64,000 nt of DNA from Cryobacterium sp. Y50 (GCF_002929805.1 NZ_PJJM01000096.1:1-64000); one strand, 5' to 3'; shown: positions 16,815-25,738, counted from the stretch's first letter. The notes: a model not told the origin generated them from the sequence alone. A program made the numbers and translations.

Positions 16815-18668
16815 ATGCAGAGCAAACTAGACGTGGACTCGGCTACCTTCGATAGCCTCCAGCAGCAGCTCGACACCGTGACCGAGCTAGCACGCGACCT
16901 CGCTGGACGTTTCGAACTCTCCCCGCTTCTCGAGCGCATCCTGCGCCACGCCACGATACTCCTAGGATGCGATTCGGGGTCAATCTCGCTCGTAGATGAA
17001 AAACTCGGAACTTACACGAAAAAGGCTGACGTTGGCGTCGGCTGCCAGGAGGGCCAGACATTCCCGCTCTCTGAAGGTTTCACGGGTGAAGTCGTGCGTA
17101 AACGAGGCACCATAATATTGGACGAATACTCGCAAGTACGCGCCGGACACATCTCCGCCGATGACCCGCGATGGCACTGCTCGGTTATCGGCGTGCCTAT
17201 TCTCTGGGACGACGAGGTGATTGGCAGCTGCATAATCTTCAGCGCGAGCCCTGGTCGCGTGTTCACCGAGGCAGATGCACGCCTGGCCGAGCTGTTCGCC
17301 AATCATGCCGCGATCGCGCTGGCTAATTCCCGCCTCCATAGCCGAGCTTCCGAGCGCGAACGTGAGGCTGCAATCGCGGAAGAACGCGAGAGATCCGTGC
17401 GTGATGTGCATGAGACGGTTGGCCGTTCCCTGGCATCACTCCTTCTCAGCCTTGATGAGGCCGAAGAGGACATTAGAGACGACAAACCGGCCAAGCAGCA
17501 CATTGGCACCGCACGCGCCATCGCACTGGATGCGCTGGCCGAGACACGGCGTACAGCGCTCGGTCTGGGTCCAACTTCCCTCGCCGGGCGCACTTTGGCA
17601 GAGGCAGTCGGGACGGAGCTGACTTGGGTCGAGTCAATGAGCGCTGCAGCGACAGCCCTCGTCGTTGTGGGCACCCCGCGCGAACTCCCGCCCGAGATCG
17701 CGCACCAGGCGTTCAAAATCGTCCAAGAAGCACTGAGTAATGTCGTCACGCACGCTAGGGCAAGTACCGTTCGAGTCGGTCTTATCTACAGAACACACGA
17801 GGTCTCTGTCCTGATCGAAGATAACGGCCGTGGCTTCGATTTGCAAGCTGCCCACGGTGACCATTCTTCTCTTCCCTCAGGCTGCCTCGGATTGCATGGG
17901 ATGGCTTCACGGGTTAGCCACTTGGGTGGAGAGCTGAACATCGAGACCACTCCCGGTTGGGGTACAAAGGTTCGGGCAACAATTCCGGATGTCGGGCCAG
18001 GGCCCGGCGGCGCGGTCCAGCCGCGTTGGAAAGTACTGATCGCCAATGACCAGCCAATTGTCAGTGCCGGCCTCGTGCGGCTATTACACCTCAATGAGCC
18101 CGCCATCAATGTAACCGCCGAGGTCAACACACTCGCCCAACTACTCGACGCCTACGAGCTTTTACGTCCCGACGTACTCTTGGTCGATCTTCAAATGCTC
18201 CAGAGCGACCTTTCCGGCACGATAGGCAAGGTCCGCGCACTTGACCCCGAGGTCGCCATCGTCGTGCTGACAGACAATCCAACAGCAGACCAAATGCGCT
18301 TCGCGACCCAAGCAGGTGTGCGGGGGTATATTAAGCGCGGGTCAAATGTCGACGCTATCGTGCGCATCATCGTGGCCGCAGCTCAGGGCGATGCATTGAT
18401 TGACGGCACCATGCTTGAGCACCTCAGGGAAACTTCGCGCGCCGGACTCGGCGGGACAGACACTCCCACTGCTCGTGAACGAGAAGTGCGCGAAATGGTT
18501 ACCCAGGGGCTGCCCGACAAGCAAATCGCGACCCTACTCGAGATATCCGTCAAGACCGTCGAGAAGCACGTCGGATCTCTGCTGCGAAAGACTGGAGCTC
18601 GCAATCGAACGATGTTGGTGAGCATGAACGGCTCGGCGATGCAGAACTCCGGCTACCCCGCCCTATAG
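16815..18668 (+). CDS. one-polypeptide two-component system: GAF sensor, histidine kinase, receiver, LuxR-type HTH
   Basis: A 617-residue fused signalling protein with no membrane segment, so it should sense a cytoplasmic signal. Domains in order: GAF (about 25-172); HisKA_3-type dimerisation helix with the candidate phospho-His 199 in RDVHETVGRSL; HATPase (about 290-392; EALSNVVTHA, DNGRGF, HGMASRV); NarL-type receiver (about 405-525, phospho-acceptor Asp458 in LLVDLQM, Lys508); and LuxR HTH (about 548-605, TAREREV and KTVEKHVGSLLRK). In the receiver the usual acidic pair is replaced by Asn-Asp (LIANDQP). A GTG at 16761 could add 18 residues. Kinase, receiver and DNA-binding output are normally on two proteins. 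It is probably the regulator of this cluster. Confidence 0.86.
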   Translation: MQSKLDVDSATFDSLQQQLDTVTELARDLAGRFELSPLLERILRHATILLGCDSGSISLVDEKLGTYTKKADVGVGCQEGQTFPLSEGFTGEVVRKRGTIILDEYSQVRAGHISADDPRWHCSVIGVPILWDDEVIGSCIIFSASPGRVFTEADARLAELFANHAAIALANSRLHSRASEREREAAIAEERERSVRDVHETVGRSLASLLLSLDEAEEDIRDDKPAKQHIGTARAIALDALAETRRTALGLGPTSLAGRTLAEAVGTELTWVESMSAAATALVVVGTPRELPPEIAHQAFKIVQEALSNVVTHARASTVRVGLIYRTHEVSVLIEDNGRGFDLQAAHGDHSSLPSGCLGLHGMASRVSHLGGELNIETTPGWGTKVRATIPDVGPGPGGAVQPRWKVLIANDQPIVSAGLVRLLHLNEPAINVTAEVNTLAQLLDAYELLRPDVLLVDLQMLQSDLSGTIGKVRALDPEVAIVVLTDNPTADQMRFATQAGVRGYIKRGSNVDAIVRIIVAAAQGDALIDGTMLEHLRETSRAGLGGTDTPTAREREVREMVTQGLPDKQIATLLEISVKTVEKHVGSLLRKTGARNRTMLVSMNGSAMQNSGYPAL

Positions 18669-18732
18669 AGGATTCCCCTACTCCGCACGGAGGGGGAACT
18701 CCTAATAGCCCCCGACTGGCTACCTCTCTTAG
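18666..18732 (+). promoter_or_regulatory. promoter and bipartite operator of the aldolase-HAD-kinase operon
   Basis: TAGAGGATTCCCCTAC (18666-18681) and AGGGGGAACTCC (18691-18702) form the two elements. Twenty-four bases after the second comes TCTTAG (18727-18732), in the -10 position defined by the other two promoters. The aldolase GTG follows about 30 bases later, after AAGGAGG. Confidence 0.65.
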
Positions 18733-18761
18733 TGTGAGGGCAGTCAAACAAGGAGGTTGCT

Positions 18762-19622
18762 GTGGGAGTCGTACCACTGAGGGAAATTCTGGATCGAGCA
18801 TTCAGAGAGCGGTATGGCGTACCGGCCATCAACATTTTCAACGATCTGACGTTGGAAGCTGTGCTGGCTGGTGCGGTCAGGGCGAACTCGCCCGTCATCG
18901 TCCAGACGTCGGTCAAGACCGTTCGTAGCATCGGTCCCAAGGCTTTGGCCAGCATGTGGCGCTCTATGACGGATGGCATCACTATTCCGGTCACACTGCA
19001 CCTGGATCATTGCCCCGACCGTGAAGTTCTCTCGACCTGTCTCCGTGAGGGCTGGAATTCCGTGCTGTTCGATGCATCGGAACTGCCCGTTGCTGAGAAC
19101 CAACGCCAGACGATCGAGGTCGTTAAGGAGGCTCGGTCATTCGGCGCAGACGTTGAAGGCGAAATCGAGGCGATTACGGGAGTCGAAGACGGACACGGCT
19201 CCGATACCGAGGCTGCCCGCGAATCACTCGAAACTTCGTTGCGCTTCATCGAAGCTACCGGAGTCGACGTGTTTGCCCCATCCATCGGTAATGCCCATGG
19301 CAGTTACAAAAGCGCCCCGGTCCTAGACGTCCAGCGCGTAACCGACATCGTGGAGCGTCGCCCGATCCCCATCGCGCTGCACGGCGGCAGTGGGCTGACC
19401 ACGGAGCAGTTCCAGGACTTAATCTCCCGGGGTGCCGCCAAGGTCAACATCTCTACCGCCATGAAAGAGGCATACATGAAGGCCAACCTTTCATTCCTTC
19501 GAGAGACAGAAAAAGCCAATAAGTGGGACCCGCCGTCGCTGTTTACGTCGGTAAGCCGCGACCTCACCGACCTCGTAGAAGGCCTCGCCCAGCAGTTCGG
19601 CAGTGCAGGAAAGGCCTGGTGA
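18762..19622 (+). CDS. class II fructose-bisphosphate-type aldolase
   Basis: A 286-residue zinc-dependent class II aldolase of the FbaA/GatY family. VTLHLDHCPDREV carries the first metal-binding His and the catalytic-side Asp, VEGEIEAITGVEDGHG the Glu-rich loop, PSIGNAHGSYK the second His, and ALHGGSGL the third His with the phosphate-binding Gly loop. It reversibly cleaves a ketose 1-phosphate or bisphosphate to DHAP and an aldehyde. The GTG start follows a strong AAGGAGG site. It is the first gene of an operon with HAD phosphatase and DhaK-DhaL genes. Whether the substrate is fructose 1,6-bisphosphate, tagatose bisphosphate or a shorter ketose bisphosphate cannot be decided here. Confidence 0.9.
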   Translation: MGVVPLREILDRAFRERYGVPAINIFNDLTLEAVLAGAVRANSPVIVQTSVKTVRSIGPKALASMWRSMTDGITIPVTLHLDHCPDREVLSTCLREGWNSVLFDASELPVAENQRQTIEVVKEARSFGADVEGEIEAITGVEDGHGSDTEAARESLETSLRFIEATGVDVFAPSIGNAHGSYKSAPVLDVQRVTDIVERRPIPIALHGGSGLTTEQFQDLISRGAAKVNISTAMKEAYMKANLSFLRETEKANKWDPPSLFTSVSRDLTDLVEGLAQQFGSAGKAW

Positions 19623-20452
19623 CAGCGGTGCCCACGCTTATTTTCGACTGCGATGGCGTTCTCGCCGACACCGAGCAAGATGGCCACCTCAGAGCCTTCA
19701 ACGAGACATTCGCGTTCTATGATCTACCAGCGCGTTGGAGCGTCGTCGATTACGCCGAAAAGGTCCGCATCGGCGGAGGCAAGGAACGACTGAAGAGTCT
19801 TCTCACCCCCGAGTTCGTTGTGGATGCCGGCTTGCCCCGCGACATCGCCGGTCAGACGGAAATTGTCGCGGCCTGGCACCGCAAGAAGACCGAGATCTAC
19901 ACGAGCCTCGTCGCGGACGGAGTGATGCCGCCCCGCCCCGGCATCGCGCGGATTGTGCATGCGGCGAGCACGGCCGGCTGGAATCTAGCCTGCGCCTCAA
20001 CCTCTGCAGAAGCTTCCGTTCGCGCCGTGCTCTCGCATGCTGTTGGGGCTGATCTCGCTGCACAGTTTTCGGTCTTCGCCGGGGATGTCGTGCCAGCCAA
20101 GAAGCCTGCCCCTGATATCTACCTGCTTGCCATTAATGAGCTTGGAGTTGATGCCGACGATGTGATCGTCATAGAAGACAGTAACAACGGTCTGAGGGCC
20201 GCCGTTGGCGCGGGTCTACGCACCGTCGTCACGGTGAGCACTTTTACCGTAGATGAAGACTTCTCCGATGCATCGCTCGTCGTATCCTCGCTCGGTGATC
20301 CGTCACCTGGCGAAACGACTCGAGTACTCAATGATCCATTGCGGATAGGGCCCGGAGCCCTTGTCTCGCTCATTGATCTCAGCCGAATCCTCGCTGCACC
20401 TCGTTTCAAGCATGAAACGCACGTTCACTACAACAGGAAGGTCGCGTCATGA
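19619..20452 (+). CDS. HAD family sugar-phosphate phosphatase (CbbY/beta-PGM-like)
   Basis: A 277-residue HAD hydrolase. Motif I is FDCDGVLADTE (nucleophile and acid/base Asp), motif II is in ACASTSAEAS, motif III Lys is in AKKPAPDIY, and motif IV is VIEDSNNGLRAA. I use the GTG at 19619, which overlaps the aldolase stop (GTGA), because the longer frame would lie inside the aldolase gene. Relatives include CbbY, a xylulose 1,5-bisphosphatase, and beta-phosphoglucomutases. Coupling to the aldolase suggests removal of a phosphate from an aldol product or from a dead-end bisphosphate. It overlaps the kinase start by four bases. Confidence 0.85.
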   Translation: MTAVPTLIFDCDGVLADTEQDGHLRAFNETFAFYDLPARWSVVDYAEKVRIGGGKERLKSLLTPEFVVDAGLPRDIAGQTEIVAAWHRKKTEIYTSLVADGVMPPRPGIARIVHAASTAGWNLACASTSAEASVRAVLSHAVGADLAAQFSVFAGDVVPAKKPAPDIYLLAINELGVDADDVIVIEDSNNGLRAAVGAGLRTVVTVSTFTVDEDFSDASLVVSSLGDPSPGETTRVLNDPLRIGPGALVSLIDLSRILAAPRFKHETHVHYNRKVAS

Positions 20453-22179
20453 CGCGCCTAGTTAACAATCCCGCGGACTTTCCGGCTGAACTTGTCGAGG
20501 GATTCATTGAGTCGAATTCGCGCTACGTGCGCAAAGTCTTTGGGGGCGTCGTTCGCGGCACGGAATCACGACCGGGAAAGGTGGCCGTCATCTCCGGCGG
20601 TGGCACTGGACACTACCCGGGGTTCCTGGGGTGGGTTGGCACCGGTCTGCTCGATGGTGCCGTCACTGGCAACATCTTCTCCTCCCCCTCCGCCTCTCAG
20701 GCTTGCAGCGTGGCCAGGGCCGCCGATCAAGGTGGCGGCGTAATAATCGCCTTCCTTAACTACGCGGGCGATGTTTTGCACTTCGGTCAGGCAGCAGAGC
20801 GGCTGCGAGCCGATGGTCTCGAGGTGCGAACCTGCGTCATTACCGACGACGTCGCATCCGCCACTACAGAGAACCATGCCAAACGCCGCGGCATCGCGGG
20901 CGGACTGGCCGTACTGAAAGTCACTGCTGCTGCCGCTGAAGCTGGGCTCGATATCGACGAGGTCGTGCGGGTTTTCAATAACGTTAACGACCGCACACGT
21001 ACTTTCGGCGCTGCCTTTTCCGGCTGCACCCTCCCCGGCGCTGACCACCCCCTGTTCGAAGTGCCCGAGGGTAAAATCGGTGTCGGCCTCGGTGTACACG
21101 GCGAAGCTGGCATCTACGAAACTGATCTCGGCACTGCCGACGACGTGGCTAAACTCCTCGTGGATAAGCTTCTCGAAGACGTCCCCGCGAACCCAGGAAA
21201 GCGCGTTATCGCCGTTCTCAATGGTCTTGGGTCGGCCAAGTATGAAGAGCTGTTCGTCACCTACCACTCAGTGAATGTTCGACTAAAAGCTGCTGGGCTC
21301 GACGTTGTCGACGGTGAAGTCGGAGAGTTCATGACGTCGCTCGACATGGGTGGGGTATCACTTTCGCTGATCTGGCTCGACGATGAGATCGAAAAGTATT
21401 GGTTTGCGCCGTGCGACACGCCAGCAGTGCAGCGTTCCCCCATGACAGCGAATCAGCTGCCCGCTGACCGCATTTTCAACACAGCAGCGGAGCCGCTGAA
21501 AGTACACACGCGGGGAGGAAACCAATCCTGCACGGCCGCCGCTTTCATCTCCGTAGGCCTTAGTCGGGTGAGAGATCTCATCGCCGAAAATGCCGAGATG
21601 CTCGGTGACTTGGATGCAATCGCGGGCGATGGCGATCACGGCATAGGTATGACTCGGGGATCCCACGCCGCCGCCGAGGCTGTTCAGTGGCTGGTATCAG
21701 AGGGTGCCGGCGCTCAGACTGCTCTTGTAGGCGCTGGTGATCGTTGGTCTGAACAAGCCGGTGGTGCATCAGGTGCTTTGTGGGGCGCCGCACTTACCGC
21801 CGCCGGTAACGCACTGGGCGATGATGCGCTGCCGGACGCTGCAGCCCAATCCCGCGCGATCCGGGCATTCGTCGCCTCGATCATTCAGCTTGGAGGCGCA
21901 TCCATCGGTGACAAAACGATGGTTGATGCCCAAGTTCCGTTTGCCGATGCCTTCGAGTTGGCAGTTGCGCACGGCGCGTCCGCATCCGATGCGTGGAAGG
22001 TAGCAGCCAAAACGTCTAAGGACGCAGCGGACGCCACAGCAGCGCTCGTGCCACTCATTGGACGAGCAAGGGTACTGGCAGAGCGATCGGTCGGCTCTGC
22101 TGACCCGGGTGCAATCTCATTCTCGATGATCGTCTCGGAAATTGCTGAATTGCACGCAGCATCTGTGGCCCGGAAATAA
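20449..22179 (+). CDS. DhaK-DhaL fused ketose kinase, probable erythrulose/dihydroxyacetone kinase
   Basis: A 576-residue ATP-dependent ketone kinase with the DhaK domain at about residues 1-330 and DhaL at about 365-575. DhaK has the substrate loop VISGGGTGHYPGF, GNIFSSPSASQ, and the His that forms a covalent hemiaminal with the substrate in GLGVHGEAG. DhaL shows the ATP-Mg motif AIAGDGDHGIGM and GGASGALWG. Dihydroxyacetone kinases usually have Glu where this has Tyr (GGGSGHEP versus GGGTGHYP). I recall Tyr in the tetrulose kinases (LerK/DerK type), so erythrulose is a good candidate substrate. The TIM-like and RpiB-like isomerases in the cluster would take its product to erythrose 4-phosphate. 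Plain DHA kinase is the alternative. Confidence 0.87.
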   Translation: MTRLVNNPADFPAELVEGFIESNSRYVRKVFGGVVRGTESRPGKVAVISGGGTGHYPGFLGWVGTGLLDGAVTGNIFSSPSASQACSVARAADQGGGVIIAFLNYAGDVLHFGQAAERLRADGLEVRTCVITDDVASATTENHAKRRGIAGGLAVLKVTAAAAEAGLDIDEVVRVFNNVNDRTRTFGAAFSGCTLPGADHPLFEVPEGKIGVGLGVHGEAGIYETDLGTADDVAKLLVDKLLEDVPANPGKRVIAVLNGLGSAKYEELFVTYHSVNVRLKAAGLDVVDGEVGEFMTSLDMGGVSLSLIWLDDEIEKYWFAPCDTPAVQRSPMTANQLPADRIFNTAAEPLKVHTRGGNQSCTAAAFISVGLSRVRDLIAENAEMLGDLDAIAGDGDHGIGMTRGSHAAAEAVQWLVSEGAGAQTALVGAGDRWSEQAGGASGALWGAALTAAGNALGDDALPDAAAQSRAIRAFVASIIQLGGASIGDKTMVDAQVPFADAFELAVAHGASASDAWKVAAKTSKDAADATAALVPLIGRARVLAERSVGSADPGAISFSMIVSEIAELHAASVARK

Positions 22180-22221
22180 CCCGCTACTTCTGATACAAAT
22201 ACGAAACATGACTAGGAGCTA

Positions 22222-22779
22222 ATGATGGCAATCCCAGGTATTCGCGGCATGGAACACATCGGTTTTACGGTCCCCGACATCAACGAGGCGTGTGATTTCT
22301 TCGAGAAGATTCTTGGAGCTCAGACGCTCTTTGTTGCAGCAACGGATTTCCGGAACGACGACACTGACTGGATGGCCGAGCACCTTCGGGTCAACCCGCG
22401 CGCCGTCATCAAAGAGTTTCGGTATCTGCGTCTAGGGAATGGCAGCAACCTTGAGGTCTTCGAGTACGAGTCCCCCGACCAGAACCCGATCCAGCCGAAG
22501 AATAGCGACATTGGTGGACACCACTTGGCCTTCTACGTTGACGACATCTCCGCGGCTATTAATTACCTCAAAGAGAACGACGTCACGGTCTTGGGTGAGC
22601 CGACCGTCTATGATTCCGGTCCCAACCTAGGGCTCACGTGGTGCTATTTCATGGCTCCGTGGGGGATGCAGCTGGAGATCGTTTCGTCGCCCGACGGCAC
22701 CGCCTACGACGATCAGGCCAAAGCATCTGGCGGAGCCCGCTTGTTCCACCCCGCACTGGTCGCCGAGACCGCGTACTAG
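22222..22779 (+). CDS. VOC family (glyoxalase/dioxygenase superfamily) protein
   Basis: A 185-residue protein of the vicinal oxygen chelate fold. GMEHIGFTVPDINEACDFFEKILGA opens the first beta-alpha-beta module, GGHHLAFYVDDISAAINYL the second, and WGMQLEIVSSP ends it. The HIGF and HHLAF His residues and the LEIV Glu are in metal-ligand positions. It follows the kinase by 42 bases after AGGAGCTA and is likely the last gene of that operon. Possible roles are epimerase, lyase or glyoxalase on a reactive sugar-derived aldehyde; the sequence does not decide. Confidence 0.8.
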   Translation: MMAIPGIRGMEHIGFTVPDINEACDFFEKILGAQTLFVAATDFRNDDTDWMAEHLRVNPRAVIKEFRYLRLGNGSNLEVFEYESPDQNPIQPKNSDIGGHHLAFYVDDISAAINYLKENDVTVLGEPTVYDSGPNLGLTWCYFMAPWGMQLEIVSSPDGTAYDDQAKASGGARLFHPALVAETAY

Positions 22780-22795
22780 GACCAACGAAAACACT

Positions 22796-22820
22796 GGTCG
22801 AGCCATGCCGGCGCTCGACC
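22796..22820 (+). terminator. hairpin after the VOC gene
   Basis: GGTCGAGC (22796-22803) pairs with GCTCGACC (22813-22820) across a 9-base loop, 17 bases after the VOC stop. There is no T-tract, so it may be a Rho-independent-like weak terminator or mRNA end stabiliser. Confidence 0.4.
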
Positions 22821-22906
22821 GATACTGATAGCTGGCGATGTTAGACATGAAGCAGCGTTTTTGACACCTAAATCCCCGTCGACCCTCCGGGTGCTGCCCG
22901 AGGGGG

Positions 22907-23257
22907 TCAGGCTGGAAGTTTGAGCGAGTCGACGAAGTCGGCTGCGTGCTGGCTGGTCAGAATGACGCGGGCGAATTCTTCGTCGACCAAGTCGATCACC
23001 ACGGCCGGGCGGTGGCGCTTGATCGAGACGAAGTCCTTGCCACCGTGAAACTTCCAGGTTCCGGCCGCCAGAACCAGCGGAATCATCGATCCGGGCGAGC
23101 GGATGCCGCGCAGCCAGATCCACGGATCCGCGGTGATGATCACCGAGCGGATGTTCTCTCGTTGCACCACGATCGAGTCGCGCCGCAGCGCGAGCGTTCT
23201 TTCCGCGCGCGTCAGGTGGATCTCGAGCCGGTCGGAATGCACGCTCAGGGAAGCCAT
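22907..23257 (-). CDS. small conserved-type protein, possible PH-like fold
   Basis: A 116-residue soluble protein, unrecognised by name. It starts MASLSVHSDRLEIHLTRAER, alternates beta-strand-like stretches (IRSVIITADPW, IPLVLAAGTWKFHGG, VVIDLVDEEFARVIL) and ends in one helix. This pattern resembles bacterial PH-like proteins found in actinobacteria, but that is a guess from strand layout. It is next to but separate from the heme operon (128 bases from the hemL end). Confidence 0.6.
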   Translation of the reverse strand: MASLSVHSDRLEIHLTRAERTLALRRDSIVVQRENIRSVIITADPWIWLRGIRSPGSMIPLVLAAGTWKFHGGKDFVSIKRHRPAVVIDLVDEEFARVILTSQHAADFVDSLKLPA

Positions 23258-23384
23258 TGTTCCAGTCTGCCCGTTCCGGCCCGAAAACCCGTTGTCTTTA
23301 ACTCACAAAGCAATAACGTCCCAGCGCAGGAACTCCACAACTGAATCGTCATACTCCCGGCCGGGCCGCGATCGTGACGCTCAA

Positions 23385-24758
23385 TTAGGACTGTGGCTGG
23401 GCAGCCGCTGCAGCTTTGGCTGCGGCGGGCAGTGCCTCGAAGATGCGCCCGATCGCGCTCTCATCGTGTGCATCGGAAACGAACCAGGCCTCGAATACGC
23501 TCGGCGGCAGCGAGACGCCGCCATCGAGCATTGCGTGAAAGAACGGGGCGTAGCGAAAAGCCTCCTGACGCTGCACGTCGGCATAGGTGCGCGGAGCTGA
23601 ACCCTGCGCCTCCTCGCCGAACACGAAGCTGAACAGGTTGCCGGCCCGCTGCACCCGGTGAGCGACGCCCTCGGCGGCCAGCGAGGCAGAAACAGCCTCA
23701 GAGAGGATGATGGCGGTTGCGTTGAGCCGGTCGTAGACGCTCTCCTCGAGCAGGTTGAGAGTCGCGATGCCGGCCGCAACGGCTACTGGGTTGCCCGACA
23801 ATGTTCCGGCCTGGTAGACCGGGCCGGTCGGCGCTAGAAAGTCCATCACGTCAGCCCGACCACCGAGGGCGGCAACGGGAAGGCCACCGCCGATGATCTT
23901 GCCGAAGGTGAGCAGGTCAGGCGTGTAAAACTCTTCACCGGCCGACTCGAGACTGCTGGTCTCGAGGCCCCAGAAGCCCGAGCGGCTCACCCGAAAACCG
24001 GTGAGCACCTCGTCGAGGATGAGCAGGGCGCCGTTCGAGTGCGCGATCGCCGACAGGGCCGCGTTGAAGCCGGCATCCGGTGCTACGACGCCCATGTTGG
24101 CGGCGGCAGCCTCGGTGATGACGGCGGCGATGCGGCCGGGGTGCGCCTCGAAGGCGGCGCGCACGGCATCGAGGTCGTTGTAGGGCAGCACGAGGGTCTG
24201 CGCGGCGGTCGCGGCCGTGACGCCGGCCGAACCGGGCAGGGCGAGGGTCGCGAGACCGGAACCGGCCTGCGCGAGCAGCCCATCGGAGTGACCGTGGTAG
24301 TGCCCGGCGAACTTGATCAGCAGGTCCCGACCTGTGAAGCCGCGGGCCAGTCGAATGGCGGTCATAGTCGCCTCGGTGCCGGTCGACACCAAGCGCAGCT
24401 TTTCGACCGCGCCGACCCGCTCGGCGACGAGCTCAGCCAGTTCTGTCTCGGCGGGCGTCGACGCGCCAAAGGATAAACCGAGAGCTGCGGCATCCTGAAC
24501 GGCCTTGATGACTTCGGGGTGGGCGTGGCCCAGAATCGCCGGTCCCCAGGAGTTGACGAGGTCGACATATTCGCGGCCGTCGGAGTCGGTGACGTAAGCA
24601 CCAGCGGCCTTCACCAGAAACAGCGGGGTGCCGCCGACAGAGCCGAAGGCTCGCACCGGTGAGTTAACCCCACCGGGGATGACTCGCCGAGCGCGATCGA
24701 ACAGCTCATCGTTATGGCTGGCTTGGTGTTGCATGGGGTTCGACATCGTGTCGGTCAT
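23385..24758 (-). CDS. hemL: glutamate-1-semialdehyde 2,1-aminomutase
   Basis: A 457-residue PLP enzyme that converts glutamate-1-semialdehyde to 5-aminolevulinate in the C5 heme pathway. [36 protein letters not shown], the PLP Lys in [12 protein letters not shown] and [12 protein letters not shown] are all present. The ATG at 24758 overlaps the hemB stop (ATGA) and is preceded by GGAGGAG; the upstream in-frame Met lies inside hemB. The C-terminus has an Ala-rich tail. It is the last gene of the minus-strand heme operon. Confidence 0.95.
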   Translation of the reverse strand: MTDTMSNPMQHQASHNDELFDRARRVIPGGVNSPVRAFGSVGGTPLFLVKAAGAYVTDSDGREYVDLVNSWGPAILGHAHPEVIKAVQDAAALGLSFGASTPAETELAELVAERVGAVEKLRLVSTGTEATMTAIRLARGFTGRDLLIKFAGHYHGHSDGLLAQAGSGLATLALPGSAGVTAATAAQTLVLPYNDLDAVRAAFEAHPGRIAAVITEAAAANMGVVAPDAGFNAALSAIAHSNGALLILDEVLTGFRVSRSGFWGLETSSLESAGEEFYTPDLLTFGKIIGGGLPVAALGGRADVMDFLAPTGPVYQAGTLSGNPVAVAAGIATLNLLEESVYDRLNATAIILSEAVSASLAAEGVAHRVQRAGNLFSFVFGEEAQGSAPRTYADVQRQEAFRYAPFFHAMLDGGVSLPPSVFEAWFVSDAHDESAIGRIFEALPAAAKAAAAAQPQS

Positions 24759-25738
24759 GCTCGCTCCTCCTTGAGCCAAGTGGCCAATTCAACGGCCCAA
24801 TAGGTAAGTACAGCGCCGGCGCCGGCCCGACGGATGCTCAGCACCGACTCCTCAACGGCTCGGCGCCGGTCAATCCAGCCCTGTGCAGCTGCAGCTTCGA
24901 TCATGGCGTACTCGCCGGAAACTTGATATGCCCAAACCGGAATATCACTCATAGCGGCGACCTCGGCTAGGACGTCGAGGTAGCTGCCGGCCGGTTTGAC
25001 CATGACGATGTCGGCGCCCTCGTCAATGTCGATCTGCGCTTCGCGCACGCCCTCGCGGCGGTTCGCGGGGTCGAGCTGGTAGGTACGGCGATCGCCGACC
25101 AGGGTGGAGGCGACGGCCTCGCGGAACGGGCCGTAGTAGGCGGAGGCGTACTTGGCCGAGTAGGCCAGCACCGCGGTGTCTTCGAAACCGTTGGCGTCGA
25201 GGGTTTCGCGCACGGCGGCGACCTGGCCGTCCATCATGCCGGAGAGGCCGAGCAGCGCTGAGCCAGCCGTCGCCTGGGCCAGCGCCATATCGCGGTAGCG
25301 CTCAAGGGTCGCGTCGTTGTCGACGTGGCCATCGACGGCGAGTACGCCGCAGTGGCCGTGGTCGGTGAATTCATCCAGGCACAGGTCGGTTTGCACCACG
25401 AGCGCGTCGCCGATCTCGTCGACCAGGGCGCGGGTGGCCAGGTTAAGGATGCCGCCCGGATCGGTCGCGCCGGTTCCGGTCGCGTCGCGCACTTCGGGCA
25501 CCCCAAACAGCATCACGCCACCGATGCCTGCTGCGGCTGCCTGTACCACAGCGCGACGGGCACTGTCGATGCTGTGCTGCACCACGCCCGGCATTGAGCT
25601 GATTGGTCGCGCCTCATCGCCTTCGTGCACGAACATGGGGAGCACGAGCTCCGCCGGATGGACACGAATCTCACTGGCCAGACGACGAAGCGCGGGGCTG
25701 GTGCGCAGACGTCGTGGGCGTATAACGGGTTTGGTCAC
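24755..25738 (-). CDS. hemB: delta-aminolevulinic acid dehydratase (porphobilinogen synthase)
   Basis: A 327-residue enzyme that condenses two 5-aminolevulinates to porphobilinogen. The two Schiff-base lysines are in [17 protein letters not shown] and [11 protein letters not shown]. The metal-binding segment reads [17 protein letters not shown]: two of the three zinc cysteines of the E. coli/yeast type are present and the middle one is Asp, a mixed pattern. The start at 25738 gives the usual [15 protein letters not shown]-terminus. It is translationally coupled to hemL. Confidence 0.95.
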   Translation of the reverse strand: MTKPVIRPRRLRTSPALRRLASEIRVHPAELVLPMFVHEGDEARPISSMPGVVQHSIDSARRAVVQAAAAGIGGVMLFGVPEVRDATGTGATDPGGILNLATRALVDEIGDALVVQTDLCLDEFTDHGHCGVLAVDGHVDNDATLERYRDMALAQATAGSALLGLSGMMDGQVAAVRETLDANGFEDTAVLAYSAKYASAYYGPFREAVASTLVGDRRTYQLDPANRREGVREAQIDIDEGADIVMVKPAGSYLDVLAEVAAMSDIPVWAYQVSGEYAMIEAAAAQGWIDRRRAVEESVLSIRRAGAGAVLTYWAVELATWLKEERA

